Shown here piece by piece: positions 26,542 through 32,234 of a DNA stretch of 32,234 nucleotides. A program made the translations under genes and the position numbers. Source of the stretch: Bacteroidetes bacterium QS_8_68_28 (lineage in GTDB: Bacteria > Bacteroidota > Rhodothermia > Rhodothermales > Salinibacteraceae). The stretch spans positions 1 to 32,234 of the forward strand of contig PXTS01000009.1 of assembly GCA_003022485.1 (NCBI GenBank), given 5' to 3'. How positions within the stretch are numbered: position 1 is the first letter of the stretch; the number at the start of each line of letters is the position of its first letter. A model generated the notes under the pieces. It was not told where the DNA came from. It did no database searches and saw nothing but the letters and a program-made list of their open reading frames with translations.

Positions 26542-27894
26542 TCAGGGAAGCATTGCCTGCACGTCGGAGCCAGCAGACGGGTAGGCGTAGACGCTGGCTT
26601 TGAGGTCATTGACGGCAAGGCCGTGGCGAACCGCCTGAGCGAAGACGTTGATGGCCTCGTGCGCGTTCGGGTAAGCCAGGTGCGCCCCTACGATGCGCCC
26701 GCTGCCCGCCTCGGCGATGACCTTGTAGAAGGCGTGCTCCTGGCGGCGGTGGCGCGCGGTGTAAAAGCCGGAGGCGTCGCCGCTTTTCACGTCCAGGTCG
26801 AAGCCCTGCTTGCGCGCGGCCGCTTCGGTGAAGCCCACCGAGGCGAGACGCGGCGTGGTGAAGACGACCGTCGGCGTGCCCTCGTAGCGCGGCGGCTCGC
26901 CGTCTTCCAGAAGTGCCTTCTCGACCGCGCGGCCGTCGAGGTGAGCGACGGGCGTGAGCGGCGGCCCCTGCTGCGCGGCGTCGCCGGCGGCGTAGACGGC
27001 CGCGTTGCTGGCCGAGCGCAGGTTCTCGTCGAGCACGAGGCGGCCGTCCTCAGTACGTTCGATGCCGGCGGCGTCGAGGTCGAGGGCGCCGAGGGCGGGG
27101 ACGCGCCCGGCGCCGTGCACGACCGCGTCGGCGCGGTAGCTTTCAGCCTCGCCGGTTTTTTCCTTTGCAATAACAGCAAAACCGGCGCTGTCCGCTTCGA
27201 TGGCCTCTACTTGCCGACCGGTCCGAATGTCCACGCCCAGCGCGTCGGTGGCAGCGGCGACGGCTTCGACAGCCCCCGCCTCGAAGTTTTGCAGGATGCG
27301 GTCGGTCGTTTCCAGCACCGTCACCTTCTCGGCCCCGGCGCGAGCCGCCAGGTGCGCGAACTCCATCGAGACGTAGCCGCCGCCGACGAAGACGAGGCGC
27401 TCCGGCAGCGCCTCCAGTTCCAGAAAGTCGTCGCTGTACGTGAAGTGCTCCTCTCCCTCAATGCCCAGCGTGACCGGCTCGGCCCCGGTGGCGATGAGCA
27501 CGTGCTCCGCCTCGACGGCCGTTTCGCCGACGTCGAGGGTGCGCGCGCCGGTGAAGCGGGCCGGCTGGTGGAAGTAGTCGATGCCCGCTTCCGCGAAGTT
27601 TTCTTCCACGCCGTCGGGGACCGGCTCGGTGAAGGTGCGCTTGAAGGCCATCAGGTCGTCCCAGTCGATGCGCGGGTTGCTTTCGAGGCCGTAGCCGTCG
27701 AGGCGGCGCGCCTGGTCGGCCACGTGGGCAGCGTGGACGAGCACCTTCTTCGGGTCGCAGCCGCGCAGCGGGCAGGTGCCGCCGAAGGGGCGCGCGTCGG
27801 CGATGCCCACGTCCCAGCCCGCCTCGGCGCAGGCGCCGGCCACGTCCTGCCCGGCCAGCCCGGTGCCGATCACGAAAAGGTCGTATTTCGCCAT
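26542..27894 (-). CDS. FAD-dependent pyridine nucleotide-disulfide oxidoreductase (Lpd/glutathione-reductase-like)
   Basis: The chosen start is ATG 27894 (MAKYDLFVIGTGLAGQDVAGACAEAGWDVGIAD, the FAD Rossmann motif); the 35 codons before it in the track ORF come from leader repeats. The redox-active pair is C41-x4-C46 (GGTCPLRGCDPKKVL). FVGGGYVSMEFAHLAARAGAEKVTVLE is the NAD(P) motif and VYAAGDAAQQGPP the second FAD motif. The 450 aa length is normal. The C-terminal segment where Lpd and glutathione reductase have the catalytic His-Glu (HPTxxE) reads VYAYPSAGSDVQAMLP, so the dyad is missing. It is therefore not a typical Lpd; the substrate is unknown. Phosphohexomutase follows upstream after 113 bp. 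Confidence 0.9.
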   Translation of the reverse strand: MAKYDLFVIGTGLAGQDVAGACAEAGWDVGIADARPFGGTCPLRGCDPKKVLVHAAHVADQARRLDGYGLESNPRIDWDDLMAFKRTFTEPVPDGVEENFAEAGIDYFHQPARFTGARTLDVGETAVEAEHVLIATGAEPVTLGIEGEEHFTYSDDFLELEALPERLVFVGGGYVSMEFAHLAARAGAEKVTVLETTDRILQNFEAGAVEAVAAATDALGVDIRTGRQVEAIEADSAGFAVIAKEKTGEAESYRADAVVHGAGRVPALGALDLDAAGIERTEDGRLVLDENLRSASNAAVYAAGDAAQQGPPLTPVAHLDGRAVEKALLEDGEPPRYEGTPTVVFTTPRLASVGFTEAAARKQGFDLDVKSGDASGFYTARHRRQEHAFYKVIAEAGSGRIVGAHLAYPNAHEAINVFAQAVRHGLAVNDLKASVYAYPSAGSDVQAMLP

Positions 27895-27952
27895 AGGGTT
27901 CTGGTGTGTTCTGGTGCTCGGGCGCGACGGTACTGCGATGCTCCAGTGCTGA

Positions 27953-27984
27953 CCTTCGAGACGTACTCTCCTTCGAGACGTACT
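27953..27984. repeat. 17-bp tandem duplication upstream of the oxidoreductase
   Basis: CCTTCGAGACGTACT occurs at 27953-27967 and 27970-27984, with 2-bp spacers (period 17). It is in the gap between the phosphohexomutase stop (28008) and the oxidoreductase start (27894). Just beside the ATG another direct repeat, TTCTGGTG, is doubled (27899-27916). Confidence 0.85.
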
Positions 27985-28007
27985 ACAGCACCCGCGCACT
28001 CCAACAC

Positions 28008-29402
28008 TCAGGGCGCCAGTTCCTGGAGCTCTTCTTTGAAGCGCGTGGCACGCCGGCGGGCGGCCTCTTCGGTCACGTCTTCGGCGTAGACGCGCAGGAT
28101 CGGCTCGGTGTTGGAAGGGCGCAGGTGCACCCAGCCGTCCGCGAAGTCGATCTTGACGCCGTCTACCGTCGAGATTTGCTCGCCGGAATAGCGGTCGGCC
28201 ATTTGCTCCAGGAGCGCTTCCGCGTGCATTCCGTCCAGCGGGAGCTTGTCCTTGACGATGGTGTAGCGCGGCAGGTCCACGTGCACGTCGCTCATCGCCG
28301 TGCCTTCGGAGGCGAGGTGCTGGAGGACCATCGCGGCGCCGACCAGCGCGTCGCGTCCGTAGTGCAGCTCCGGCAGGATGACGCCGCCGTTGCCCTCCCC
28401 ACCGAGGATCGCGCCGACCTCTTTCATCTTCTCGACCACGTTGATCTCACCGACGGCCGAACGGTGCACCTCGGCCTCGCGCCCATAGCGTGCGGCCACG
28501 TCCTCGATGGCACGCGAGCTCGACAGGTTCGTGACAAAGGGCCCGCCGCCGCGCTGCCGCCAGAGGAAATCTGCGCAGACGACCTGCGTGAGCTCTTCGC
28601 TGACGTAGGCGCCGGCGTCGTCGACGAGCGCGAGGCGGTCGGCGTCGGGGTCCACCGCGAGGCCCAGGTCCGCGCCATTTTCGGCGACGGCTTCGGTGAG
28701 ACCCGTCAGGTGCTCCGGCAGCGGCTCGGCGGGGTGCGCGAAGCGGCCCGTCGGCTCGGCGTTGAGCACGGTGAGGCGGTCGCCTTCGATGCCGAAACGC
28801 TCCAGCAGGCGCGGGAGCGCAACGGCGCCGACGGAGTTGATCCCGTCCACTACGACCGACAGGTTCGCCTCGGCGATCTGCCCCGCGTCGATGAAGTCGC
28901 GCGCGAGAATTTCGTCGACGTGGGCGCCCAAGAAGTTCTTTTCGCAGAAGCCGCCGACGGCGTCGTGGCTTGCCGTTTCCGCACCGCCCTCATCGGCGAG
29001 GCGCAGGACTTCTCGGCCGGCCTTATCGGAAAGAAACTCGCCTTTTTCGTTGAGCAGCTTGAGCGCGTTCCACTTCGCCGGGTTGTGGGAGGCGCTGAGG
29101 ACGATCCCGCCGGCGGCCTCTTCGAGAAGCACGGCCATTTCGACGGTCGGCGTGGGCGCGAGGCCGGCGTCTACCACGTCCAGGCCGCAGGTGCGCAGCG
29201 TGGCGGCGACGATCTGGGTGCACACCGGTCCGGTCGTGCGCGCGTCGCGGCCGACGATGATGTTCGGCTCCACGCCGGCGTTCTCGGCACGGCGGCGTGC
29301 CCACGTGCCGTAGGCGGCGGCGTAGCGGGCGAGCACTTCGGCGTCGAGGCCGTCGCCAAAGACGCCGCGAATACCGGAAATCGAGGCGATGAGGTTGCTC
29401 AT
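28008..29402 (-). CDS. glmM: Phosphohexomutase: phosphoglucosamine mutase / phosphomannomutase
   Basis: A 464-aa alpha-D-phosphohexomutase. Catalytic phosphoserine loop VLSASHNP with Ser105, metal loop DPDADR (251-256), sugar-specificity loop GEGNGG (335-340) and phosphate loop RPSNTEPILRVYAE (428 onwards) are all in order. The start ATG 29402 (MSNLIASISGIRGVFGDG) matches the family's opening. It makes GlcN-1-P for peptidoglycan and LPS if it is GlmM, or Man-1-P if ManB-type. GEGNGG rather than the E. coli GlmM GEQSGH loop means the exact sugar is open; Bacteroidota enzymes of this type are normally annotated as phosphoglucosamine mutase. Confidence 0.88.
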   Translation of the reverse strand: MSNLIASISGIRGVFGDGLDAEVLARYAAAYGTWARRRAENAGVEPNIIVGRDARTTGPVCTQIVAATLRTCGLDVVDAGLAPTPTVEMAVLLEEAAGGIVLSASHNPAKWNALKLLNEKGEFLSDKAGREVLRLADEGGAETASHDAVGGFCEKNFLGAHVDEILARDFIDAGQIAEANLSVVVDGINSVGAVALPRLLERFGIEGDRLTVLNAEPTGRFAHPAEPLPEHLTGLTEAVAENGADLGLAVDPDADRLALVDDAGAYVSEELTQVVCADFLWRQRGGGPFVTNLSSSRAIEDVAARYGREAEVHRSAVGEINVVEKMKEVGAILGGEGNGGVILPELHYGRDALVGAAMVLQHLASEGTAMSDVHVDLPRYTIVKDKLPLDGMHAEALLEQMADRYSGEQISTVDGVKIDFADGWVHLRPSNTEPILRVYAEDVTEEAARRRATRFKEELQELAP

Positions 29403-29439
29403 GGCGATGGCTTGGGATGGGCAAGGGAAGCGTTCGTTT

Positions 29440-29481
29440 CTTTTCGGGAGCAGGGCTACTCTTTTCGGGAGCGGGGCTACG
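29440..29481. repeat. 21-bp tandem duplication between phosphohexomutase and DUF421 genes
   Basis: Two 21-bp units beginning CTTTTCGGGAGC (29440-29460, 29461-29481) differ at two positions. The second unit overlaps the last codon and stop of the DUF421 gene (stop 29477-29479), so the duplication seems to have copied a gene-end segment outward. Confidence 0.85.
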
Positions 29482-30097
29482 GGGCGCGCCCCTCCGACTC
29501 GTTCTCGTCTGCGGCGACGTTGGGCCTGCCGCGCAAGCGGTCGGCGTCGCGCACGCCGTCGAGCAGAGCAGGGTCGAGGTCGGGGCCGTCGGGGGCGGCG
29601 TGGATGACCGACACGTCACCAGTCGTTTCCATGACGACCGCACGCACCTGGTCTTCATGGACGACGTTGGCCCCGCGCAGCTTCGAGCGCAGGTCGCCGC
29701 GCGTCATCTGGGCGCGGCGCAGGTTCTCGTCGAGGACCTCGCTCCCGGCCATCAAAAGCAGCGCTTTGTTGTCCTGCACGGCGCTGAAGCCCGGCACGTG
29801 CTGGCGCAGAGAAGCGGCGGCAAACTGCACGGTGTAGAACGCCGCCAGCGCCACGGCCCCTTTCAGCAAGGAAACGGATTCGAGAACGACCGTGCTGGCG
29901 ATGGTCGAGCCGATGGCCACGGTGATGGCAAAGTCGAAGCTCGATATTTTCGAGAAGCTGCGCAGCCCGTGTAGGCGCGTCAGCAGAACAACGCTGAGGT
30001 AGATCCCCACCGCGGTGAGCGTCACCGCCGCGATGGCCGGCTCGGTGACGAAGAGCCACTTCGCGTAGGCCGGCCAGTCCCATTCCACAAAGTCCAT
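29477..30097 (-). CDS. DUF421 (YetF-type) membrane protein
   Basis: A protein of 206 aa from ATG 30097 (MDFVEWDWPAYAKWLFVTEP). Three helices: AIAAVTLTAVGIYLSVVLLTRL, FAITVAIGSTIASTVVL and LKGAVALAAFYTVQFAAASL. The cytosolic domain has the DUF421 features SKISSFDFAITVAIGS and NLRRAQMTRGDLRSKLRGANVVHEDQVRAVVMETTGDVSVIH. Function of the family is not settled (membrane stress or spore membrane proteins in Bacillus). The tail is acidic and ends in EGRAP, next to a tandem repeat. Confidence 0.88.
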   Translation of the reverse strand: MDFVEWDWPAYAKWLFVTEPAIAAVTLTAVGIYLSVVLLTRLHGLRSFSKISSFDFAITVAIGSTIASTVVLESVSLLKGAVALAAFYTVQFAAASLRQHVPGFSAVQDNKALLLMAGSEVLDENLRRAQMTRGDLRSKLRGANVVHEDQVRAVVMETTGDVSVIHAAPDGPDLDPALLDGVRDADRLRGRPNVAADENESEGRAP

Positions 30098-30136
30098 AAA
30101 GCGACAGTGCGAGCGTCCTCAGGAAGAAACCGACAC

Positions 30137-30146
30137 CTTGTACAAG
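30137..30146. promoter_or_regulatory. CTTGTACAAG palindrome in the DUF421 leader
   Basis: A perfect 10-bp palindrome 40 bp upstream of the ATG. On the minus strand it overlaps TAATCTTG, which resembles the Bacteroidota -7 motif TAnnTTTG with one mismatch, but no -33 element was seen. Confidence 0.35.
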
Positions 30147-30207
30147 ATTAGGCAGCGCGCTGCTTTTCGGACAGTGCCGGGCCGCCGGCTTTCATGCTTT
30201 TCACCCT

Positions 30208-30256
30208 TCACGGCGTGTCCCCCTTCACGGCGTGCGCTGGTCACGGCGTGCGCTGG
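30208..30256. repeat. 16-17-bp tandem repeat across the stop of the SCO gene
   Basis: TCACGGCGTGCGCTGG is exactly duplicated (30225-30240, 30241-30256), and a partial third copy starts at 30208 (TCACGGCGTG). The stop codon of the SCO gene (30241-30243) lies in the last unit, so the units beyond it look like outward copies of the gene end. Confidence 0.85.
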
Positions 30257-31194
30257 GAAGCAGTCGGCGCTGCCCGGGCGCTCGCGGGGCCGGCCACGCG
30301 CTTGATGTCTGCCACCACGTCGGCGGGTTGCCAGTCGTTGCCGCGCCAGACTTCACGTAGCGTTCCCTCCGGCCCGATCAGCGCGGTGGTGAGGTTGTGG
30401 GTAATCTGCCCGCCTTCCTGCTCGGTAAAGACGCCGAAAAGCCCCGTCACGCGCTCGATTTGCTCTTTCGTACCCGTGGCGAAGGTCCAGTTCGAGAGGT
30501 CGCCCGTGTAGCGCGCGGCGTAGTCGGTGAGCACCGAGGGCGTGTCGTACTCGGGGTCGAAACTGATGGAGAGCAGCTCGACCTGCTCCTTTAGCTTTGG
30601 CGGGATCTGCTCCTGGAGGGTGGCAAAACGCTTCGACATCAGCGGGCAGTAGTCCGGCAGTGGACAGCGCGTGTAGATGAACGTGAGCACGAGGACGTCG
30701 CCCCGGTAGTCGGCGAGCCGGACGGGCTTGCCGTTCTGGTTTTGCGAAAGGGTGAAGCCGGGGACCTCGACGCCCACGCGGACCGGCTGGGGCGCGCCGG
30801 TCTGTGGGCCGTTCGCGGCGCCCGCCCGAACCGGGCCGGCCGGATGCCGCGCGACGGCGGTGTCGGGCAGGCGCTCGACGCCGGTGATCCACGAACTGTC
30901 CGCCTCCGTGTGAAGCCGAAAGCCAATGGCGTCGCCCACCGCCAGTCCGTCCAGCGCGGTGGAGTCCTTCGCCACGAGCGGCATCGTCATGGCGGGCATG
31001 TAGCCTTCGATGGCCTCGTGCTCGACGATCAGGCGGCGCGGGTCGTCGCTGAAGCCGACCACGCGGCCTTTTACGTCGTAGCCGCCCGCGCCGCGCTGGC
31101 GAAGCATCAGCAGAGCCCCGGCGGCGATGACGAGCAAGGCCAGCGCCAGCCCCGCGCCGATCAGGTAGATTCTTTTTGAAAGGCGATTGCTCAA
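30241..31194 (-). CDS. CusF-like copper domain fused to SCO1/SenC domain, membrane-anchored
   Basis: TTG 31194 is the most likely start, because it gives MSNRLSKRIYLIGAGLALALLVIAAGALLM, a short basic end and one membrane helix; the ATG 31263 of the track ORF sits in a hairpin and 31299 is further upstream, both in repeat-rich leader. Then a CusF-like domain (about 39-110: DVKGRVVGFSDD, HEAIEGYMPAMTMPLV; His59, Met69, Met71 match CusF copper ligands) and a SCO domain (145-300): YTRCPLPDYCPLMSKRF with Cys177 and Cys183, SFDPEYDTPSVLTDYAARY, His266 in ITHNLTTAL. The Cys pair spans C-x5-C, not the usual C-x3-C. It probably delivers copper to cytochrome oxidase from the periplasmic face. Upstream is a redox-type lipoprotein. 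Confidence 0.9.
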   Translation of the reverse strand: MSNRLSKRIYLIGAGLALALLVIAAGALLMLRQRGAGGYDVKGRVVGFSDDPRRLIVEHEAIEGYMPAMTMPLVAKDSTALDGLAVGDAIGFRLHTEADSSWITGVERLPDTAVARHPAGPVRAGAANGPQTGAPQPVRVGVEVPGFTLSQNQNGKPVRLADYRGDVLVLTFIYTRCPLPDYCPLMSKRFATLQEQIPPKLKEQVELLSISFDPEYDTPSVLTDYAARYTGDLSNWTFATGTKEQIERVTGLFGVFTEQEGGQITHNLTTALIGPEGTLREVWRGNDWQPADVVADIKRVAGPASARAAPTASQRTP

Positions 31195-31260
31195 GCGAGC
31201 GAGTGCTTCGGTTGGGCAGGGAAGTGCTCGTTCGTGAATTGTGGATGGGAGATGGTTCTT

Positions 31261-31284
31261 CATCGGCAAGCGCGTTGCCGGATG
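31261..31284. other. Stem-loop between the lipoprotein and SCO genes
   Basis: CATCGGCAA (31261-31269) pairs with TTGCCGGATG (31275-31284) with one bulge and a GCGCG loop. It occupies the gap after the lipoprotein stop. It covers the alternative ATG 31263 of the SCO ORF, which is an argument that this ATG is not the start. Confidence 0.55.
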
Positions 31285-31322
31285 AAAACCCTCCACCATC
31301 TACTATCGAGCGAGCGGACGAA

Positions 31323-31685
31323 TCACGAATTGGCGTGCACCTCGGTGCCCTGCGGCGTGACGAGGTACCACTCCGCCCCGAAGCCCTCGATGTCCTGCCC
31401 TTCGAGCTGGCCGGAGCCCTGGTCTTTGGCGAAGTAGTAGAGTGGCCAGCCGTTGTAGGCCACCTGCATCGAGCCGTCGCGGCGCTCGAAGGTGCTCAGC
31501 AGCGAATCCGCCGCCGCGCCGGAAACCGACGGGGCGCCCTGCTCGGCGGTGAAGGGCGGCCACGCCCCGGCGCAGGCGTCGTAGCAGGTGCTCTCGCCGC
31601 TGTCCTGCTCGTCTTTGAGAAACAGGTAGAGCGCGCGGCCGTCCGCGTCGGTCAGGTAGGCGCCGAGCGTGTCGTTTTGCGCCAC
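31323..31685 (-). CDS. COG4315-type secreted protein (Yx[FWY]xxD motifs), N-terminus apparently frameshifted
   Basis: The domain is clear: ALYLFLKDEQDSGESTCYDACAGAWPPFTAEQG and PLYYFAKDQGSGQLEGQDIEGFGAEWYLVTPQG carry the YLFLKD and YYFAKD motifs and the Cys pair of COG4315 lipoproteins. They are usually periplasmic or surface, with an unknown redox or binding role. The ORF track begins at an internal GTG 31685. In the same frame upstream I read CGADTATTDTATADTAT, a typical post-lipobox linker, but a TGA at 31806 closes the frame before any ATG. The only ATG nearby (31809, MIRSASAPKILIL) is in another frame. So a frameshift or sequence error probably separates the signal peptide from the body. 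Confidence 0.8.
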   Translation of the reverse strand: MAQNDTLGAYLTDADGRALYLFLKDEQDSGESTCYDACAGAWPPFTAEQGAPSVSGAAADSLLSTFERRDGSMQVAYNGWPLYYFAKDQGSGQLEGQDIEGFGAEWYLVTPQGTEVHANS

Positions 31686-31722
31686 CTGGACGACGGTCCC
31701 TGCAGACGGCCCGGCGGGCCCC

Positions 31723-31767
31723 GTCGCGGTGTCGGCCGTCGCGGTGTCGGTCGTTGCGGTGTCGGCC
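31723..31767. repeat. 15-bp tandem repeat in the lipoprotein linker
   Basis: Three units GTCGCGGTGTCGGCC, GTCGCGGTGTCGGTC and GTTGCGGTGTCGGCC (31723-31737, 31738-31752, 31753-31767). On the minus strand they encode the DTATTDTATADTAT linker that follows the lipobox Cys. Confidence 0.85.
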
Positions 31768-31875
31768 CCGCAAGATGAGGATTTTCGGAGCGGAAGCGGA
31801 TCGAATCATGGTCGAGTGGTTTTCGGTGGTCGGCGGGGGAATGCATTTGCGAAGGGGAATTTCACGGAGCCGGGG

Positions 31876-31899
31876 GCGAGCAGGATCCGTCCTGCTCGC
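31876..31899. terminator. Strong stem-loop between TonB receptor and lipoprotein genes
   Basis: GCGAGCAGGA-TCCG-TCCTGCTCGC, a perfect 10-bp stem with a tetraloop, in the 144-268-bp gap downstream of the receptor stop. No T-run on the minus strand, so a processing or stabilising hairpin is also possible. Confidence 0.55.
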
Positions 31900-31913
31900 T
31901 CGCGCCGGCCTGC

Positions 31914-31941
31914 GGTTCACCGTTCGGGGTTCACCGCTCGG
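31914..31941. repeat. 14-bp tandem duplication after the TonB receptor
   Basis: GGTTCACCGTTCGG and GGTTCACCGCTCGG (31914-31927, 31928-31941) differ at one base. They lie about 12 bp beyond the receptor stop. Confidence 0.8.
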
Positions 31942-31953
31942 GGTCCGCCGTCC

Positions 31954-32234
31954 TCAGAAGTCGTACGCTACGCCCACGAAGAGGACGCGCCCCGGCTCGG
32001 GAATCGGCGCGCCGGAGTACGGGTTCTTCGCGTTGAGGTGGTTGACGTAGGCGGTGTCGGTGAGGTTGGTCACGCCGCCTTCGAGCGAGACGCCGCGCCC
32101 CACCTCGAGGCCGCCTTTGACGCCGAGCGTGACGTAGCCGCCCGTGGGCGTCTCGCCCAGCACCTCGGCCGCGCGGTCCTGCTCGGCGGTCGCTTCCAGC
32201 GTGCCCTCGACGTAGAAGCGGCCCTCCGGCGGCT
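31954..32234 (-). CDS. TonB-dependent receptor, C-terminal fragment
   Basis: Cut by the window edge on its 5' side. From 32234 the frame reads PPEGRFYVEGTLEATAEQDRAAEVLGETPTGGYVTLGVKGGLEVGRGVSLEGGVTNLTDTAYVNHLN and ends GAPIPEPGRVLFVGVAYDF. GVTNLTDxAYxxHL and the closing PGRxLxVGVxYxF are hallmarks of the last strands of TonB-dependent barrels. The track shows only the part after an internal GTG (32163). With the COG4315 lipoprotein and the CusF-SCO protein downstream, copper or another metal is the likely substrate; that is inference. Confidence 0.9.
   Translation of the reverse strand, partial: PPEGRFYVEGTLEATAEQDRAAEVLGETPTGGYVTLGVKGGLEVGRGVSLEGGVTNLTDTAYVNHLNAKNPYSGAPIPEPGRVLFVGVAYDF

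Noticed and set aside
26286-26618. 110-aa minus ORF in the gap before the histidine kinase
   Set aside because: Random composition, extends into the oxidoreductase 3' end, no start context or family match.
26428-29837. 553-aa and 643-aa plus-strand ORFs (26428-28089, 27906-29837)
   Set aside because: Antisense shadows of the oxidoreductase and phosphohexomutase genes, which have strong motifs.

Overview
The window is a GC-rich bacterial chromosome segment, densely coded, with no phage, IS, rRNA, tRNA or CRISPR locus that I can see. The gene set points to the Bacteroidota/Rhodothermota side, for example Rhodothermales or Salinibacter-like bacteria: a DUF4835/PorD-like protein of the type IX secretion field, a PorV/PorQ-like barrel, a helix-hairpin-helix outer-membrane protein, a DUF6483 protein, FAS1 lipoproteins, a TonB-dependent receptor and a CIRCE-controlled groESL. 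Most genes have C/T- or C/A-rich leaders and no Shine-Dalgarno sequence, which also fits. Species is not determinable from the window.

Layout. 1-1068: M42 aminopeptidase (-, cut by the window edge and therefore missing from the ORF track). 1346-2281: EamA/DMT exporter (-). 2627-4086: two tandem FAS1 lipoproteins (+). 4249-5004: SDR without the catalytic Tyr (+). 5141-5407: orphan Phd/YefM-type antitoxin (-) with a rare perfect Shine-Dalgarno and palindromes upstream. 5726-10013: DUF4835/PorD-like (-) divergent from a PorV/PorQ-like barrel and an HhH outer-membrane protein (+). 10064-12854: leftward panC-panD-DUF6483 followed by a 3-hydroxyacyl-CoA dehydrogenase. 13079-16221: fumC and a DegP-type protease (+), ended by a clear terminator. 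16774-18723: Omp85/BamA-family protein (-), divergent from a small exported protein and MutY (+). 20561-21943: two membrane proteins (-). 22073-24385: CIRCE, groES, groEL, terminator (+). 24426-31685: a long leftward run with TerB-like, PAS histidine kinase, disulfide oxidoreductase, phosphohexomutase, DUF421 protein, CusF-SCO fusion and a YxFxxD-type lipoprotein. 31954-32234: C-terminus of a TonB-dependent receptor (-).

How genes work together. panC and panD supply pantothenate for CoA, and the hydroxyacyl-CoA dehydrogenase beside them uses CoA thioesters. The outer-membrane/envelope theme is strong: Omp85, PorV-like, PorD-like, HhH barrel, DegP, FAS1 lipoproteins and TonB receptor. The right edge looks like a metal/respiration module: TonB receptor, redox-type lipoprotein, and a copper-binding CusF domain fused to SCO.

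Most notable structure outside genes: about a dozen short direct tandem duplications (units about 13-21 bp, 2-3 copies) sit at gene boundaries, in leaders, across stop codons or inside linker-coding segments. They look like a genome-wide slippage/VNTR habit. No complete novel defence or mobile system was found.
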